DNA of 64,000 nucleotides from Novosphingobium sp. UBA6272 (lineage in GTDB: Bacteria; Pseudomonadota; Alphaproteobacteria; Sphingomonadales; Sphingomonadaceae). Location: positions 1 to 64,000 of the forward strand of contig NZ_DJUW01000014.1 of the NCBI RefSeq assembly GCF_002440635.1, written 5' to 3'. This document shows, piece by piece, positions 25,557 through 34,527 of the stretch. A model generated the notes under the pieces. The model worked only from the letters and a program-made list of their open reading frames with translations. It had not been told where the DNA came from and ran no database searches. The stretch's first letter is position 1, and the number at the start of each line of letters is the position of its first letter. A program made the translations under genes and the position numbers.

Positions 25557-26466
25557 TTCCGGTTCCACTCGCAGGCGCGGCAGGGGCACTCACAGTTTCT
25601 TCCCCGCCCCCCAGCGAGTAGACATAGGCTGCCAGCATCTTGATCGTCACGGCATCGAGCTTCTTGCTCCATGCCGGCATCACCCCGGCATGGGCCTTGT
25701 TGATCGATGCCGTAACCTGCTCGGGCTTGCCGCCATAGAGCCAGACCGCGTCGGTCAGGTTCGGCGCGCCGAATGCACGCAAGCCCTTCCCGTCGGTCCC
25801 GTGGCAGGCAACGCAGTTGGCGGCGAAGTTGGTTGCGCCGCGCTGGGCGGCAGCATCATTGGGATGCTTGCCCGACAGCGACAGGACATAGGCCGCAGTG
25901 TCGCTGACCTGCGCCGGGGTCAGTACCCCGTCCTTCCCGAAGCTCGGCATCAGGCTGGTCCGGGTGGCCGGATCGTCGGCGGCGCGGATGCCGTGTTCCA
26001 GCGTGGTGTGGATATCGGCAATCGTGCCGCCCCACAGCCAGTCATCGTCCTTGAGGTTCGGATAGCCGATTCCCCCGGCCGCGCCTGAGCCGTGGCACTG
26101 CACGCAGTTCTGCTTGAACGCCGCCGATCCGCCCGCAACCGCCAGCGGCATCAGCTTGTCGTCCTTGACCAGCGCTTCGAGCGAGACCGCCGCAATCGCA
26201 TCGGTCGCCGCCTTGCGCTTGGCCGTGCCTTCGGCCATTTCCTCGGCCAGCTGGCCGCGGCTGGACCAGCCCCACAGCCCCTCGGTGCCCTTGTTGAGCA
26301 GCGGGATCGCGGGATAGACCATCACGTATCCGATCGAGAAGATGATCGTCAGATAGGTGGTCAGAACCCACCAGCGCGGCAGCGGGTTGTTGAGCTCTTC
26401 AATGCCGTCCCATTCGTGGCCGACAGTTTCGATGCCGGTGGGCTCGTCGATTTTCTTATTCGCCAT
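25543..26466 (-). CDS. ccoP: cbb3-type cytochrome c oxidase subunit III, dihaem cytochrome c
   Basis: A 307-residue membrane-anchored dihaem cytochrome that passes electrons to CcoO/CcoN. Near the N-terminus is GHEWDGIEELNNPLPRWWV, the CcoP signature, then one membrane helix (LTIIFSIGYVMVYPAIPLL). Haem sites are CVQCHGSG and CVACHGTD, each with a downstream Met region. Start at 26466 (MANKKIDEP) was preferred over an ATG-less upstream extension. It overlaps ccoQ by 11 bases. Confidence 0.96.
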   Translation of the reverse strand: MANKKIDEPTGIETVGHEWDGIEELNNPLPRWWVLTTYLTIIFSIGYVMVYPAIPLLNKGTEGLWGWSSRGQLAEEMAEGTAKRKAATDAIAAVSLEALVKDDKLMPLAVAGGSAAFKQNCVQCHGSGAAGGIGYPNLKDDDWLWGGTIADIHTTLEHGIRAADDPATRTSLMPSFGKDGVLTPAQVSDTAAYVLSLSGKHPNDAAAQRGATNFAANCVACHGTDGKGLRAFGAPNLTDAVWLYGGKPEQVTASINKAHAGVMPAWSKKLDAVTIKMLAAYVYSLGGGEETVSAPAAPASGTGNAKP

Positions 26467-26644
26467 TGTCGTCACCCCCAAGGCTGTCTTCGGCGAAGAT
26501 CATGTTAGCGGCTGCTTCGTTGTCCTGCCGGGCACTGGGCCGAAACGGCCAGGCGGCCAGTCCGACGAAGGCGATGACCATCATCGCCAGCCCCCAGCTG
26601 TCGGCGAAGTGCCGCAACGTTTCATAGGTCGAATGCCCGGTCAC
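26456..26644 (-). CDS. ccoQ: cbb3-type oxidase subunit CcoQ
   Basis: A 62-residue single-span protein with the segment [23 protein letters not shown], typical of CcoQ, and an acidic tail. It helps stabilise the cbb3 complex. It overlaps ccoO by ATGA at one end and ccoP at the other. Confidence 0.92.
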   Translation of the reverse strand: MTGHSTYETLRHFADSWGLAMMVIAFVGLAAWPFRPSARQDNEAAANMIFAEDSLGGDDNGE

Positions 26645-27405
26645 CGGCCCTTCTCCTTGGCAAGGTCTTCCTGCGCCGCCGGCGCATTGACATCGACCAG
26701 GGTCCCCAGGACCTGGAGATAGGCGACCAGCGCATCCATCTCGGTCAGGCGATCGGGCTGCCCGTCAAAGTCCCGCACCTGGGCCTTCGGATAGCGCTCC
26801 TGCAGGTCGGCGCTGGCATTCAGCGGATCGGCCTGGCCCTTGAGATCGGCTTCGGCCTGCTTGAGGTCGGTCGCGGTATAGGGCACGCCGACCCGGTAGA
26901 GCGCGGTCAACCGGGCCGCCGGATCGCCGATCTTCAGTTCGCGTTCGGCCAGGAAGGCATATTGCGGCATGACCGATTCCGGCACCACCCCTTGCGGGTT
27001 CTTGAGGTGCTGGACGTGCCATTCGTCCGAATACTTCAGCCCGACCCGCGCCAGATCGGGTCCGGTGCGCTTCGAGCCCCACTGGAACGGATGGTCGTAC
27101 ATCGATTCCGCAGCAAGGCTGTAGTGGCCATAGCGTTCGACCTCGTCGCGGAACGGACGGATCATCTGGCTGTGGCAGACATAGCAGCCTTCGCGGACAT
27201 AGATGTCGCGCCCGGCCTGCTCCAGCGGGGTATAGGGCCGCATCCCGTCAACCTTCTCGATCGTGTTGTCGATCCAGAACAACGGTGCGATTTCCACGAT
27301 CCCCCCGACCGTGACCGCCGCGAAGGCGAGCACGCCGAGCAGGGCCACGTTCTTTTCCAGCTTCTTGTGCCGGGCCCAGGGTTCTTTCTTGGTTTCGGTT
27401 GTCAT
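26641..27405 (-). CDS. ccoO: cbb3-type oxidase subunit II, monohaem cytochrome c
   Basis: A 254-residue membrane-anchored cytochrome c. One N-terminal helix ([21 protein letters not shown]) is followed by the haem motif CYVCH in [20 protein letters not shown], a very conserved CcoO segment. [12 protein letters not shown] carries the likely axial Met. Twelve bases separate it from ccoN. Confidence 0.97.
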   Translation of the reverse strand: MTTETKKEPWARHKKLEKNVALLGVLAFAAVTVGGIVEIAPLFWIDNTIEKVDGMRPYTPLEQAGRDIYVREGCYVCHSQMIRPFRDEVERYGHYSLAAESMYDHPFQWGSKRTGPDLARVGLKYSDEWHVQHLKNPQGVVPESVMPQYAFLAERELKIGDPAARLTALYRVGVPYTATDLKQAEADLKGQADPLNASADLQERYPKAQVRDFDGQPDRLTEMDALVAYLQVLGTLVDVNAPAAQEDLAKEKGR

Positions 27406-27417
27406 GTCGAAGTCCCC

Positions 27418-29073
27418 TTATTCGGCAGGCACGGCGACCAGCGGGCGGTCGGCTGCGGGGTCATAGGCGGGCTGGCGCAGCGGCTCTTCCTGGCGGAGGT
27501 TGCCGGCCACGGTCTGCCACACGTTCCAGGCCATGATCAGCGCGCCGGAGAGGTACAGGATCCCCCCGAAGGCGCGGGCCAAGTACATCGGGTGCAGTGC
27601 AGCCACGGTTTCGGCGAACGAGTTGACCAGATAATTGTCAGCACCGTATTCGCGCCACATCAGACCCTGGGTAACCCCGGCAACCCACATCGAAGCGGCG
27701 TAGAAAACGATGCCGATTGTAGCCAGCCAGAAGTGCCAGTTGATCATCCGCTGCGAATACATCCGTGTCCGGCCCCACAGGCGCGGCGCCAGGAAGTAGA
27801 TCGCCGAGAAGGTGATCATCCCGTTCCACCCCAGCGCGCCGGAGTGGACGTGGCCGATCGTCCAGTCGGTATAGTGCGACAGGCTGTTGACCGACTTGAT
27901 CGACATCATCGGGCCTTCGAAGGTGCTCATCCCGTAGAACGCGATGCTCATCACCATCATCCGGATGATTGGATCGGTGCGGACCTTGTCCCAGGCGCCG
28001 TTGAGCGTCATCAACCCGTTGATCATCCCGCCCCAGCTGGGCATCCACAGCATCACCGAGAACACCATGCCGAGCGTCTGCGCCCAGTCGGGCAGCGCGG
28101 TATAGTGCAGGTGGTGCGGACCGGCCCAGATGTAGAGGAAAATCAGCGCCCAGAAGTGCACGATCGACAGGCGATAGGAATAGACCGGACGTTCGGCCTG
28201 CTTGGGCACGAAGTAGTACATCATCGCCAGGAAGCCGGCGGTCAGGAAGAAGCCGACCGCATTGTGGCCGTACCACCACTGCACCAGCGCGCCCTGGACC
28301 CCGGCCCACAGCGGATAGCTGAGCGATCCGAACACCGAAACCGGCAGGTTCACGTTGTTGACCAGATGGAGCATGGCCACGGTCAGGATGAAGCTGAGGA
28401 AGAACCAGTTGGCCACATAGATGTGCGGCTCGGTCCGCTTGACGATCGTCCCGACGAAAACGACGAGGTAGGCGACCCAGACCAGGGTCAGCCACAGATC
28501 GACATACCATTCGGGCTCGGCATATTCCTTGCCCTGGGTCACACCCAGAACATAGCCAGTCGCGGCCAGCACGATGAACAGCTGATAGCCCCAGAAAACG
28601 AACCGGGCGAGCGCCGGGAAGGCAAGCCGCGCGCGGCAGGTACGCTGGACGATGTAGAAACTGGTCGCGATCAGCGCGGTGCCCCCGAAGGCGAAGATCA
28701 CGGCCGAGGTATGGAGCGGGCGAAGCCGTCCGAAAGTCGTGTACTCAAACCCCAGGTTGAGCGCCGGGAACGACAGCTGCAGGGCGATCACCAGTCCGAC
28801 CAGGAAGCCGACACAGCCCCAGAAGGTTGTCAGGATCACCCCGGCGCGGACCAGATCGTCGTCATAGCGCGATTGGTCGGTCGGCAGCTTTATTCCGGCT
28901 GCGGCGAGTTTGTAGTCGGTCTTGCGCAGGCTGATCACCAGCCCGGCAAGCGCCGCGAGTGCGAAAATCGCCATGTGCACCGCGAAGCCCGTATCGAGGG
29001 CATTTGCGAACATGAACACGGCGAAGAGAAGCGCTGCCAGCCACCAGCCAGCGCGGGCTACTAGAGATTCCAT
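27418..29073 (-). CDS. ccoN: cbb3-type cytochrome c oxidase catalytic subunit I
   Basis: A 551-residue haem-copper oxidase subunit with about 12-14 membrane helices; it reduces oxygen to water with high affinity. Conserved parts include [16 protein letters not shown] (haem b ligand His), [16 protein letters not shown] (copper-B and cross-linked Tyr region) and the later [12 protein letters not shown] with low-spin and high-spin haem His. It is the first gene of an operon running ccoNOQPGHIS to a small ORF and possibly hemN. An FNR-like box lies at 29163-29176, about 90 bases upstream. Confidence 0.98.
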   Translation of the reverse strand: MESLVARAGWWLAALLFAVFMFANALDTGFAVHMAIFALAALAGLVISLRKTDYKLAAAGIKLPTDQSRYDDDLVRAGVILTTFWGCVGFLVGLVIALQLSFPALNLGFEYTTFGRLRPLHTSAVIFAFGGTALIATSFYIVQRTCRARLAFPALARFVFWGYQLFIVLAATGYVLGVTQGKEYAEPEWYVDLWLTLVWVAYLVVFVGTIVKRTEPHIYVANWFFLSFILTVAMLHLVNNVNLPVSVFGSLSYPLWAGVQGALVQWWYGHNAVGFFLTAGFLAMMYYFVPKQAERPVYSYRLSIVHFWALIFLYIWAGPHHLHYTALPDWAQTLGMVFSVMLWMPSWGGMINGLMTLNGAWDKVRTDPIIRMMVMSIAFYGMSTFEGPMMSIKSVNSLSHYTDWTIGHVHSGALGWNGMITFSAIYFLAPRLWGRTRMYSQRMINWHFWLATIGIVFYAASMWVAGVTQGLMWREYGADNYLVNSFAETVAALHPMYLARAFGGILYLSGALIMAWNVWQTVAGNLRQEEPLRQPAYDPAADRPLVAVPAE

Positions 29074-29162
29074 CGGCCCCTTCCCCTCAAGATGGGTTGA
29101 TAAGGATTTGCATTACAGACATTGGTCCGCAGTCCCTTTCGCCGCCCCATTGCAATGCGGCA

Positions 29163-29176
29163 TTGACCGGGATCAA
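29163..29176. promoter_or_regulatory. FNR-type box TTGACCGGGATCAA upstream of ccoN
   Basis: Matches the FNR/FixK consensus TTGAT-N4-ATCAA at 9 of 10 positions. Its centre is about 96 bases from the ccoN start. A second box for the divergent ompW gene is at 29220. An Fnr-type gene is close by at 30040-30738. Confidence 0.78.
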
Positions 29177-29219
29177 ATTGCGCAGGCCTGTGCAGAAATT
29201 CCCGGAAAACAGCCGAAAA

Positions 29220-29233
29220 TTGCGCGGGATCAA
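29220..29233. promoter_or_regulatory. FNR-type box TTGCGCGGGATCAA upstream of ompW
   Basis: Matches TTGAT-N4-ATCAA at 8 of 10 positions; the two mismatches are in the left half. Centre about 101 bases from the ompW start, nearly mirroring the spacing of the other box to ccoN. Both boxes share the CGGG spacer. Confidence 0.6.
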
Positions 29234-29327
29234 TGTTTGCACCTGCAACATGAGCGCAAAGGCACCACCGACGCCGCAATAACCCTGGGCTGCAAGGGGC
29301 AGCCGCTGCGGCGCGATGAGGGATAAT

Positions 29328-30011
29328 ATGAAGAAGCTGACGATCGCGGCGGCGCTTACGGCCGCCACCATGCTCGCCACTCCGGCTCAGGCCGGCGATG
29401 CCGAAGGCAAGCTGCAGGTCAAGGTTCTGGCCACCGGCGTGTTGCCGGACGGCAAGATCGACAAGATCAACCTCGCCGCTCCGGCGGTCGCCGCCGCGCT
29501 GGGCGCCACGCCCGATACCCAGGCGAACGACAACTGGGTGCCGACGCTGGCGGTCGAGTACTACGCCACCAAGAACATCTCGATCGAGACGATCTGCTGC
29601 TTTACCCAACACACCGTGACCGGGACCGGTTCGATCAACGGCGCCAACATCGCCAACCACGTGCTGATCCTGCCCGCCACCGTGACGCTGAAAGCGCATC
29701 TCGATGCCGGCGCGATCAAACCCTACGTCGGTGCGGGTCCCGCCGTGTTCTTCTACTTCGATGAAAAGCCGGGCACCGTGCCGCAGGCGCTGGGCGCAAC
29801 CAGCCTGAAGATGGACAACAAGCTGGGCTTCGCGCTGCAGGCCGGGGTTGACGTTCCGGTCAACGATTCGGGCATGGGCATCAGCCTCGACGCGAAGAAG
29901 TACTTCATGAAGGCCACCACGCATTTCTATGCGGGGACCACCGAAGTGCTGTCGACCGACCACAAGCTCGACCCGTGGGTCGTTTCGGGCGGCGTCTACT
30001 TCCGGTTCTGA
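29328..30011 (+). CDS. ompW: OmpW-family outer membrane protein
   Basis: A 227-residue eight-stranded outer-membrane barrel. Signal peptide MKKLTIAAALTAATMLATPAQA is cleaved after AQA; the mature start GDAEGKLQVKVLATGVLPDG is typical of OmpW, and the end GGVYFRF gives the terminal aromatic residue for BAM recognition. ATG 29328 was chosen over 29316 because GAGGG precedes it by 6 bases. OmpW of enterobacteria is induced by FNR at low oxygen, which agrees with the FNR boxes here and the divergent ccoN. An unusual Cys-Cys pair occurs in the ETICCFTQ segment. Confidence 0.93.
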   Translation: MKKLTIAAALTAATMLATPAQAGDAEGKLQVKVLATGVLPDGKIDKINLAAPAVAAALGATPDTQANDNWVPTLAVEYYATKNISIETICCFTQHTVTGTGSINGANIANHVLILPATVTLKAHLDAGAIKPYVGAGPAVFFYFDEKPGTVPQALGATSLKMDNKLGFALQAGVDVPVNDSGMGISLDAKKYFMKATTHFYAGTTEVLSTDHKLDPWVVSGGVYFRF

Positions 30012-30039
30012 GGTAGCGAGGCGGGCTGGACCGGTTGGT

Positions 30040-30738
30040 TCAGCCCGCTTCTGCGGCCAGCGCCTCGCGGTTGAGGATCACCACTTCCCGCCGCGAGGGC
30101 AGGTCGATCACCCCTTCGGCCTTGAGCCGGGTGAACTGGCGGCTGACCGTCTCGATCGTCAGCCCCAGCACGTCGGCCACCTGTTGACGTGAGAACGGCA
30201 AGGCAAAGCGTTTCAGCGGTGTGTCAGGCGCATCATGGCATCCCGGCTGGACCAGCCGCTCCGACATTTCGAGCAGGAAGGTCGCCAGCTTCTCACTAGC
30301 CGACTTGCGGCCCAGCAGCAGCATCCAGCGCCGGGTCCGGTCAAGCTCTGCAAGCGTACGCTGCAAGAGCTTGTGCTCCAGCGCCGGGTGTTCGCGGGCA
30401 AAAGCATCGAAATCGCGGCGCGAGAAGACGCAGACTTTGGATTCGGTCAGGGCCGTAACGCCGTGTCCGGAGGTCGATCCGAACGGCCGGCCGATGAAAT
30501 CGGAAGGATAGACCACCCCGACGATCTGCTCGCGCCCATCCTCGGTTCCGGTCGAAAGTTTGAGCACCCCATCGATGACATTGGCAACCAGGACTGAGTC
30601 CTCACCCTCCCACATCAGCGATTCGCCGGGCTCCAGCATTCGGCGGCGGCCGATATTGTTTAGCGCTTTCAGCTCCTCGCTATCGAGCGAGGCGCAGATC
30701 GCACGGTTGCGGACAACACAGGTATCGCAGGCGGACAT
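30040..30738 (-). CDS. fnrL: Fnr/FnrL-type oxygen-sensing transcription regulator
   Basis: A 232-residue Crp/Fnr-family protein. N-terminal cysteines are at 4, 7 and 15 (CDTCVVRNRAIC), with a further Cys103 in SKVCVF, giving four ligands for a [4Fe-4S] cluster of the FnrN/FnrL type. The cyclic-nucleotide-fold domain spans about 25-145. The HTH has SRQQVADVLGLTIETVSRQF, where E-x-x-S-R recognises TTGAT half-sites. FnrL activates cbb3 oxidase and hemN genes at low oxygen; all three are within 11 kb here. It is convergent with ompW. Confidence 0.95.
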   Translation of the reverse strand: MSACDTCVVRNRAICASLDSEELKALNNIGRRRMLEPGESLMWEGEDSVLVANVIDGVLKLSTGTEDGREQIVGVVYPSDFIGRPFGSTSGHGVTALTESKVCVFSRRDFDAFAREHPALEHKLLQRTLAELDRTRRWMLLLGRKSASEKLATFLLEMSERLVQPGCHDAPDTPLKRFALPFSRQQVADVLGLTIETVSRQFTRLKAEGVIDLPSRREVVILNREALAAEAG

Positions 30739-30774
30739 AGCGCTCCATTGCGCCCCCGCCCGGCAAAGTTCAAG

Positions 30775-31500
30775 TCAGATGATCGCTGCCACCTCGGCCA
30801 GGGCCGCGCGCAGCCGCTCCAGCGCCTGGGCCTTGAGCTGGTGTACCCGGGGGATCGAAACGCCTAGTGTTTCCGCGATTTCCGAGAGGTTCAGCTCTTC
30901 CACGAAGTAAAGTTGCACAATCAATTGCAGCCGCTCGGGCAGCGCGCCGATCGCCGCGATCAGGCTTTCGCGCAATTCCGCGTCAGCCAGCATGGCAAAG
31001 GCATCGGGGCGGTCATCGGCATAGGCCGAATCGCTGTCCGAATAGGTCTCATCCAGCGATTCGACCCGCACCGGTTCGGCCGCCTGGCGCAGCGCCAGCA
31101 ATTCGGCTTCGGACAAGCCGAGCGCCGCAGCCAGCTCGGACGCAGCCGGTTCGCGGCCCAGTTCAAGCCGCAGCGCCTCCTCCGCCTCGCGCAGTTGTCG
31201 TCGCCGCACGGCCCCGCCGCGCGATCCCGGGATAGCCCGGCGGACCAGATCGACCATCGCCCCGCGCACCCGCAGCTTGGCATAGGCGGCAAAGCCATCC
31301 TCGCCCGGCCCGGCATGGCGCTGTGCCGCTTCGGTCAGCGCGACCATCCCGGCCTGCATCAGATCTTCCAGTTCGATCCCCTGCCGCCCGCCGCCGTGGA
31401 CGTGCCAGGCGAGGCGGCGGACCATCGGCACGAAGCGGCGGATCCGCTCGGCATTGTCGCCGCGATAGGCGGCGGTCAGGCTCTTGTGGTCTTGAATCAT
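30775..31500 (-). CDS. fliA: RNA polymerase sigma-28 (flagellar)
   Basis: A 241-residue sigma factor of the FliA/WhiG group. Region 2 is MVRRLAWHVHGGG through LRVRGAMVDLVRR, and region 3 is RQLREAEEALRLELGREPAASELAAALG. Region 4 HTH is LNLSEIAETLGVSIPRVHQL. FliA transcribes late flagellar genes and is inhibited by FlgM, also encoded here. Its start overlaps the flhA stop by 4 bases, so it belongs to the transglycosylase-flhA-fliA operon driven by a sigma-54 promoter at 34511-34525. Confidence 0.95.
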   Translation of the reverse strand: MIQDHKSLTAAYRGDNAERIRRFVPMVRRLAWHVHGGGRQGIELEDLMQAGMVALTEAAQRHAGPGEDGFAAYAKLRVRGAMVDLVRRAIPGSRGGAVRRRQLREAEEALRLELGREPAASELAAALGLSEAELLALRQAAEPVRVESLDETYSDSDSAYADDRPDAFAMLADAELRESLIAAIGALPERLQLIVQLYFVEELNLSEIAETLGVSIPRVHQLKAQALERLRAALAEVAAII

Positions 31501-33617
31501 GCAAAGACACTCTCGGTTTCAGGGGTTTGCGTCGCGGGTGGCAGCGCGGGGGGCTGCGGCGCGGGGGCACCGATCACGGCCAGGACTTCGATTGGCTGGG
31601 CCGCCGGAAGCTCGGCAATCGAGATCACCAGCACCGAGGGCGCGCGCTGTTTGAGCAAGGCGGCCAGCGCCCGGCGCGCGCGCGGCTGAACCACCAGCGC
31701 GAGCGGAGCAGCCCCGGCGCCGCGTTCGGCTACCAGCGTCGCAACGTGCTCACCGATGGCGCGAGCCAGGTCAGGCTCGATCACCGGCTGGCCGGTGACC
31801 GGATCGCTCAGCCCCTGGACAATCGCCCCTTCAAGCTGGGCGTCGAGCGTCAGCACCGGCAGGCGATCCCCCGGCGCACAGATCCGCCCGACGATCATCC
31901 CGCCAAGTTCGCCGCGGACCAGCTCGACCAGCCGGTCATGCTCGTGGCTCTGCTGGACGGCCTGGCTCAGCGCCGAGAGGATCGGCAGCGGGTGCGCGAT
32001 CGGCAGGCCATCTTCGAGCAGGCTGCGGAACAGCCGGGTCAGCGCAGCGAGGCTGAGCGGCTGCGGGGTCAGCGCCTCGACCAACGCGGCCGAATGTTCC
32101 TTCACCCCGTCGAGGATCGCTTTCATCTCGTCCGGGCCGAACAGCGCTTGCGGCCGTTCACCGAGCAGCTGGTTGAGCTGGGTCGCGACCACGGTCGAGG
32201 CGTCGACCGTCAGATAACCCTCGGCGATGGCAAGATCGCGCTGGGCCGGATCGATCCACAGCGCCGGGCAGCCGAAGCTGGGATCGAGCGTCTGCTCGCC
32301 GGCAATCCGGGCGCCGTCGCGCACCTCGCCGGCGTCGATCGCCAGCACCTTGTCGGCGCGCAGGTTGCCCCCGCCCAGCGGCACCCCGCCGAGCAGGATT
32401 CGGTAGTCGTTGGGCGCAAGGTCAAGACTGTCGCGGACCCGGAACTGCGGGACGACGAAGCCGAACAATTGGCTGAGTTGCTTGCGCACCCCCGTGATCC
32501 GCGCGACCAGCGGCGAACCGCGACGATCGTCGACCAGATGGACCAGGCCATAGCCGAGCTCGATCGTGACCAGGGTGTGGTCGGAAACATCCTCCAGCGC
32601 GATCCGGCCGGGATCGGGTGGCGGCGGTGCCTCGGCTGCCGGAGCAGGCCGCGCGGCGCGCTTGCTCAGGCCATGCCATAGCCATGCGGCCAGCGCGGCG
32701 GCAGGCAGGAAGATCGTCTGCGGCATCGCCGGAATCACCCCGATCGCGGCCAGGATCACCGCCACCGGCAGCCAGGTGCCGGGGCTGGCCAGCTGTCCAC
32801 CGATCTGTCCGGCAAGATCGCGGTTATCGGATACGCGGGTGACGATCACCGCCGCCGCGATCGACAGCAGCAAGGACGGCACCTGCGCGACCAGCGCGTC
32901 GCCGACCGCAAGCGTGATATAGACCTGCGCCGCCTCACCCGCGCTCAGCCCGTGGCTGACCATGCCGAGCACGAAGCCGGCGATGATATTGACCCCCAGG
33001 ATCAACAGCGCGGCGATCGCATCGCCCTTCACGAACTTGCTGGCACCGTCCATCGAGCCATAGAAATCGGCCTCGGTCGCGACCTCGCGGCGGCGGGCCT
33101 TGGCTTCGTCACCGGTGAGGAGGCCAGCGGCAAGATCGGCGTCGATCGCCATCTGCTTGCCTGGCAGGGCATCAAGGGTGAAGCGCGCCGAAACCTCGGA
33201 AACCCGGCCCGCACCCTTGGTCACCACCACCATGTTGATGATCATCAGGATCATGAACACGAACAGCCCGACCGCGAAGTTGCCGCCGACCAGGAATGCG
33301 CCGAAGGCCTCGATCACGTGGCCGGCCGCCGCCCCGCCCTCGTGGCCATTGACCAGCACCACGCGGGTCGAGGCGACGTTGAGCGCCAGCCGCAGCAACG
33401 TGGCGAACAGCAGGACCGAGGGGAACGACGAGAAATCGAGCGGCTTCTCCGCGTTCATCGCCGCCATCAGGATCGCCACCGACAGCGCAATATTGAGCAC
33501 GAAGAACACATCGAGCAGCAGCGCCGGGGTCGGCACCACCATCAGCGCAATCAGCGTCAGAATCCCGGCCGGCAGCGCAAAGGCGCTGATCGGGAAGCGC
33601 GAAAGCAGCCCGCTCAC
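31497..33617 (-). CDS. flhA: Flagellar export gate protein FlhA
   Basis: A 706-residue core of the flagellar type III export gate. About eight N-terminal helices precede the FHIPEP signature (GRVSEVSARFTLDALPGKQM), followed by ADLAAGLLTGDEAKARR. The cytoplasmic half (from about 340) binds export substrate-chaperone complexes. Length is as usual. ATGA overlaps on both sides couple it to the transglycosylase upstream and fliA downstream. The other gate parts (FliP, FliQ, FliR) are at the far end of the window. Confidence 0.97.
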   Translation of the reverse strand: MSGLLSRFPISAFALPAGILTLIALMVVPTPALLLDVFFVLNIALSVAILMAAMNAEKPLDFSSFPSVLLFATLLRLALNVASTRVVLVNGHEGGAAAGHVIEAFGAFLVGGNFAVGLFVFMILMIINMVVVTKGAGRVSEVSARFTLDALPGKQMAIDADLAAGLLTGDEAKARRREVATEADFYGSMDGASKFVKGDAIAALLILGVNIIAGFVLGMVSHGLSAGEAAQVYITLAVGDALVAQVPSLLLSIAAAVIVTRVSDNRDLAGQIGGQLASPGTWLPVAVILAAIGVIPAMPQTIFLPAAALAAWLWHGLSKRAARPAPAAEAPPPPDPGRIALEDVSDHTLVTIELGYGLVHLVDDRRGSPLVARITGVRKQLSQLFGFVVPQFRVRDSLDLAPNDYRILLGGVPLGGGNLRADKVLAIDAGEVRDGARIAGEQTLDPSFGCPALWIDPAQRDLAIAEGYLTVDASTVVATQLNQLLGERPQALFGPDEMKAILDGVKEHSAALVEALTPQPLSLAALTRLFRSLLEDGLPIAHPLPILSALSQAVQQSHEHDRLVELVRGELGGMIVGRICAPGDRLPVLTLDAQLEGAIVQGLSDPVTGQPVIEPDLARAIGEHVATLVAERGAGAAPLALVVQPRARRALAALLKQRAPSVLVISIAELPAAQPIEVLAVIGAPAPQPPALPPATQTPETESVFA

Positions 33618-34471
33618 AGCCCGAACGCCCGCAATTTGCCATAGGCGGCGCGGACATTGGGCGGAGCCGAAGATGCGCTACCGCCGAAGGTTGCGGCGAG
33701 GGTGTCGGCCATTGAGGGGCGGGGGGAAGCTATCTCCCCCTCCCTTTCAGGGGAGGGGGTCGGGGGGTGGGGCATGTTGGCCCAACCAAGCGCCGGCTCT
33801 GCAGACAGGCCCCACCCCAACCCCTCCCCTGAAGGGGAGGGGCTTTCGGTGCCCATCGCCCGCGCCATCTTGCCGCGCATCAGGCCCATCACCTCACCCA
33901 GCGAACGCGGTGCGCCGCCGGGGTTGAAGAAGATTCCGCGATTGGCTTCGGCGGCCTCGGGAAACAGCGCGGCTGCGCTTTGTCCGGGATTGGCGGCCAG
34001 CGATGAGAGGAACCGCCCTGCCCCGTCGGCCCCCAGGAAATGGGCGAGATAGAGCTCGGCAGCATCCGGCTCACGCCCCAGAACGCCGGTCAACGCCGCG
34101 CGGTTATCGCCAGCCAGTTCGCCCGCCATCAACGCGGCGGCGGCGGGATCGAACCGCATCGCCAGGATCTCGCGCCGCATGGCCGGATCGCGGACCTTGC
34201 CATTCTGGATCGCCGCAGCGGCCCAGCCATAGCCGTGGTCCGCGCCGTGGCGGTCAAGCGTGTCGAGCCAGGTGCCCTTGGTGAACTGATACAGCCCCGC
34301 CGCGCTGGACGTGCCGGCGCGGGCATTGGGGTTGAGGCTGGATTCGAGCCTGGCCTGGCCGAGCAGGTAATCGAAATCGATCCCGGTCGCCTGCGATGCC
34401 CGCGCGATCGCTGCGCGCACGTCGGGGCGCTGCGGCGATGTGGCCGGGCCGATGGGTGTGGGATCGCTCAA
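33614..34471 (-). CDS. Flagellar-locus lytic transglycosylase with repeat-derived insert
   Basis: A 285-residue SLT-type transglycosylase. The catalytic Glu is Glu43 in ARLESSLNP, with AGLYQFTKGTW and YLAHFLGADGAGRFL following, as in the fold. It should cut peptidoglycan to let the rod pass; the FlgJ here (42360) lacks a muramidase domain, so this protein probably supplies that activity. No Sec signal is visible. Residues 209-250 (SPSPSGEGLGWG and PPTPSPEREGE) are encoded by an inverted pair of palindromic repeats. TTG at 34471 is used as start, with GGGAG upstream; no ATG fits. It heads the operon with flhA and fliA. Confidence 0.88.
   Translation of the reverse strand: MSDPTPIGPATSPQRPDVRAAIARASQATGIDFDYLLGQARLESSLNPNARAGTSSAAGLYQFTKGTWLDTLDRHGADHGYGWAAAAIQNGKVRDPAMRREILAMRFDPAAAALMAGELAGDNRAALTGVLGREPDAAELYLAHFLGADGAGRFLSSLAANPGQSAAALFPEAAEANRGIFFNPGGAPRSLGEVMGLMRGKMARAMGTESPSPSGEGLGWGLSAEPALGWANMPHPPTPSPEREGEIASPRPSMADTLAATFGGSASSAPPNVRAAYGKLRAFGL
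33734..33842. repeat. Inverted pair of G/C-run palindromes inside a coding sequence
   Basis: CCCCCTCCCTTTCAGGGGAG (from 33735) and CCCCTCCCCTGAAGGGGAGG (from 33820) are two copies of the same palindrome in opposite orientation, about 65 bases apart. Both are translated in frame in the transglycosylase gene. Confidence 0.8.
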
Positions 34472-34510
34472 GCCTTGCTCCCGATGCGGATTGCATTCAG
34501 GAGGCTTTCA

Positions 34511-34525
34511 GCAAGCCCCGTGCCA
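34511..34525 (-). promoter_or_regulatory. Sigma-54 promoter TGGCACGGGGCTTGC for transglycosylase-flhA-fliA
   Basis: On the minus strand TGGCAC-N5-TTGC is a full match to the -24/-12 consensus, with exactly ten bases between GG and GC. The predicted transcription start near 34500 gives about a 30 base leader to the TTG start at 34471. It lies right after the flgN stop. A TGCCGG half-site lies about 65 bases upstream in flgN, but no full dyad is seen. Confidence 0.8.
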
Positions 34526-34527
34526 AA

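Noticed and set aside
26962..29064. 700-codon frame opposite ccoN and ccoO
   Set aside because: Antisense shadow with His/Asp/Arg-rich sequence typical of reversed membrane-protein genes.
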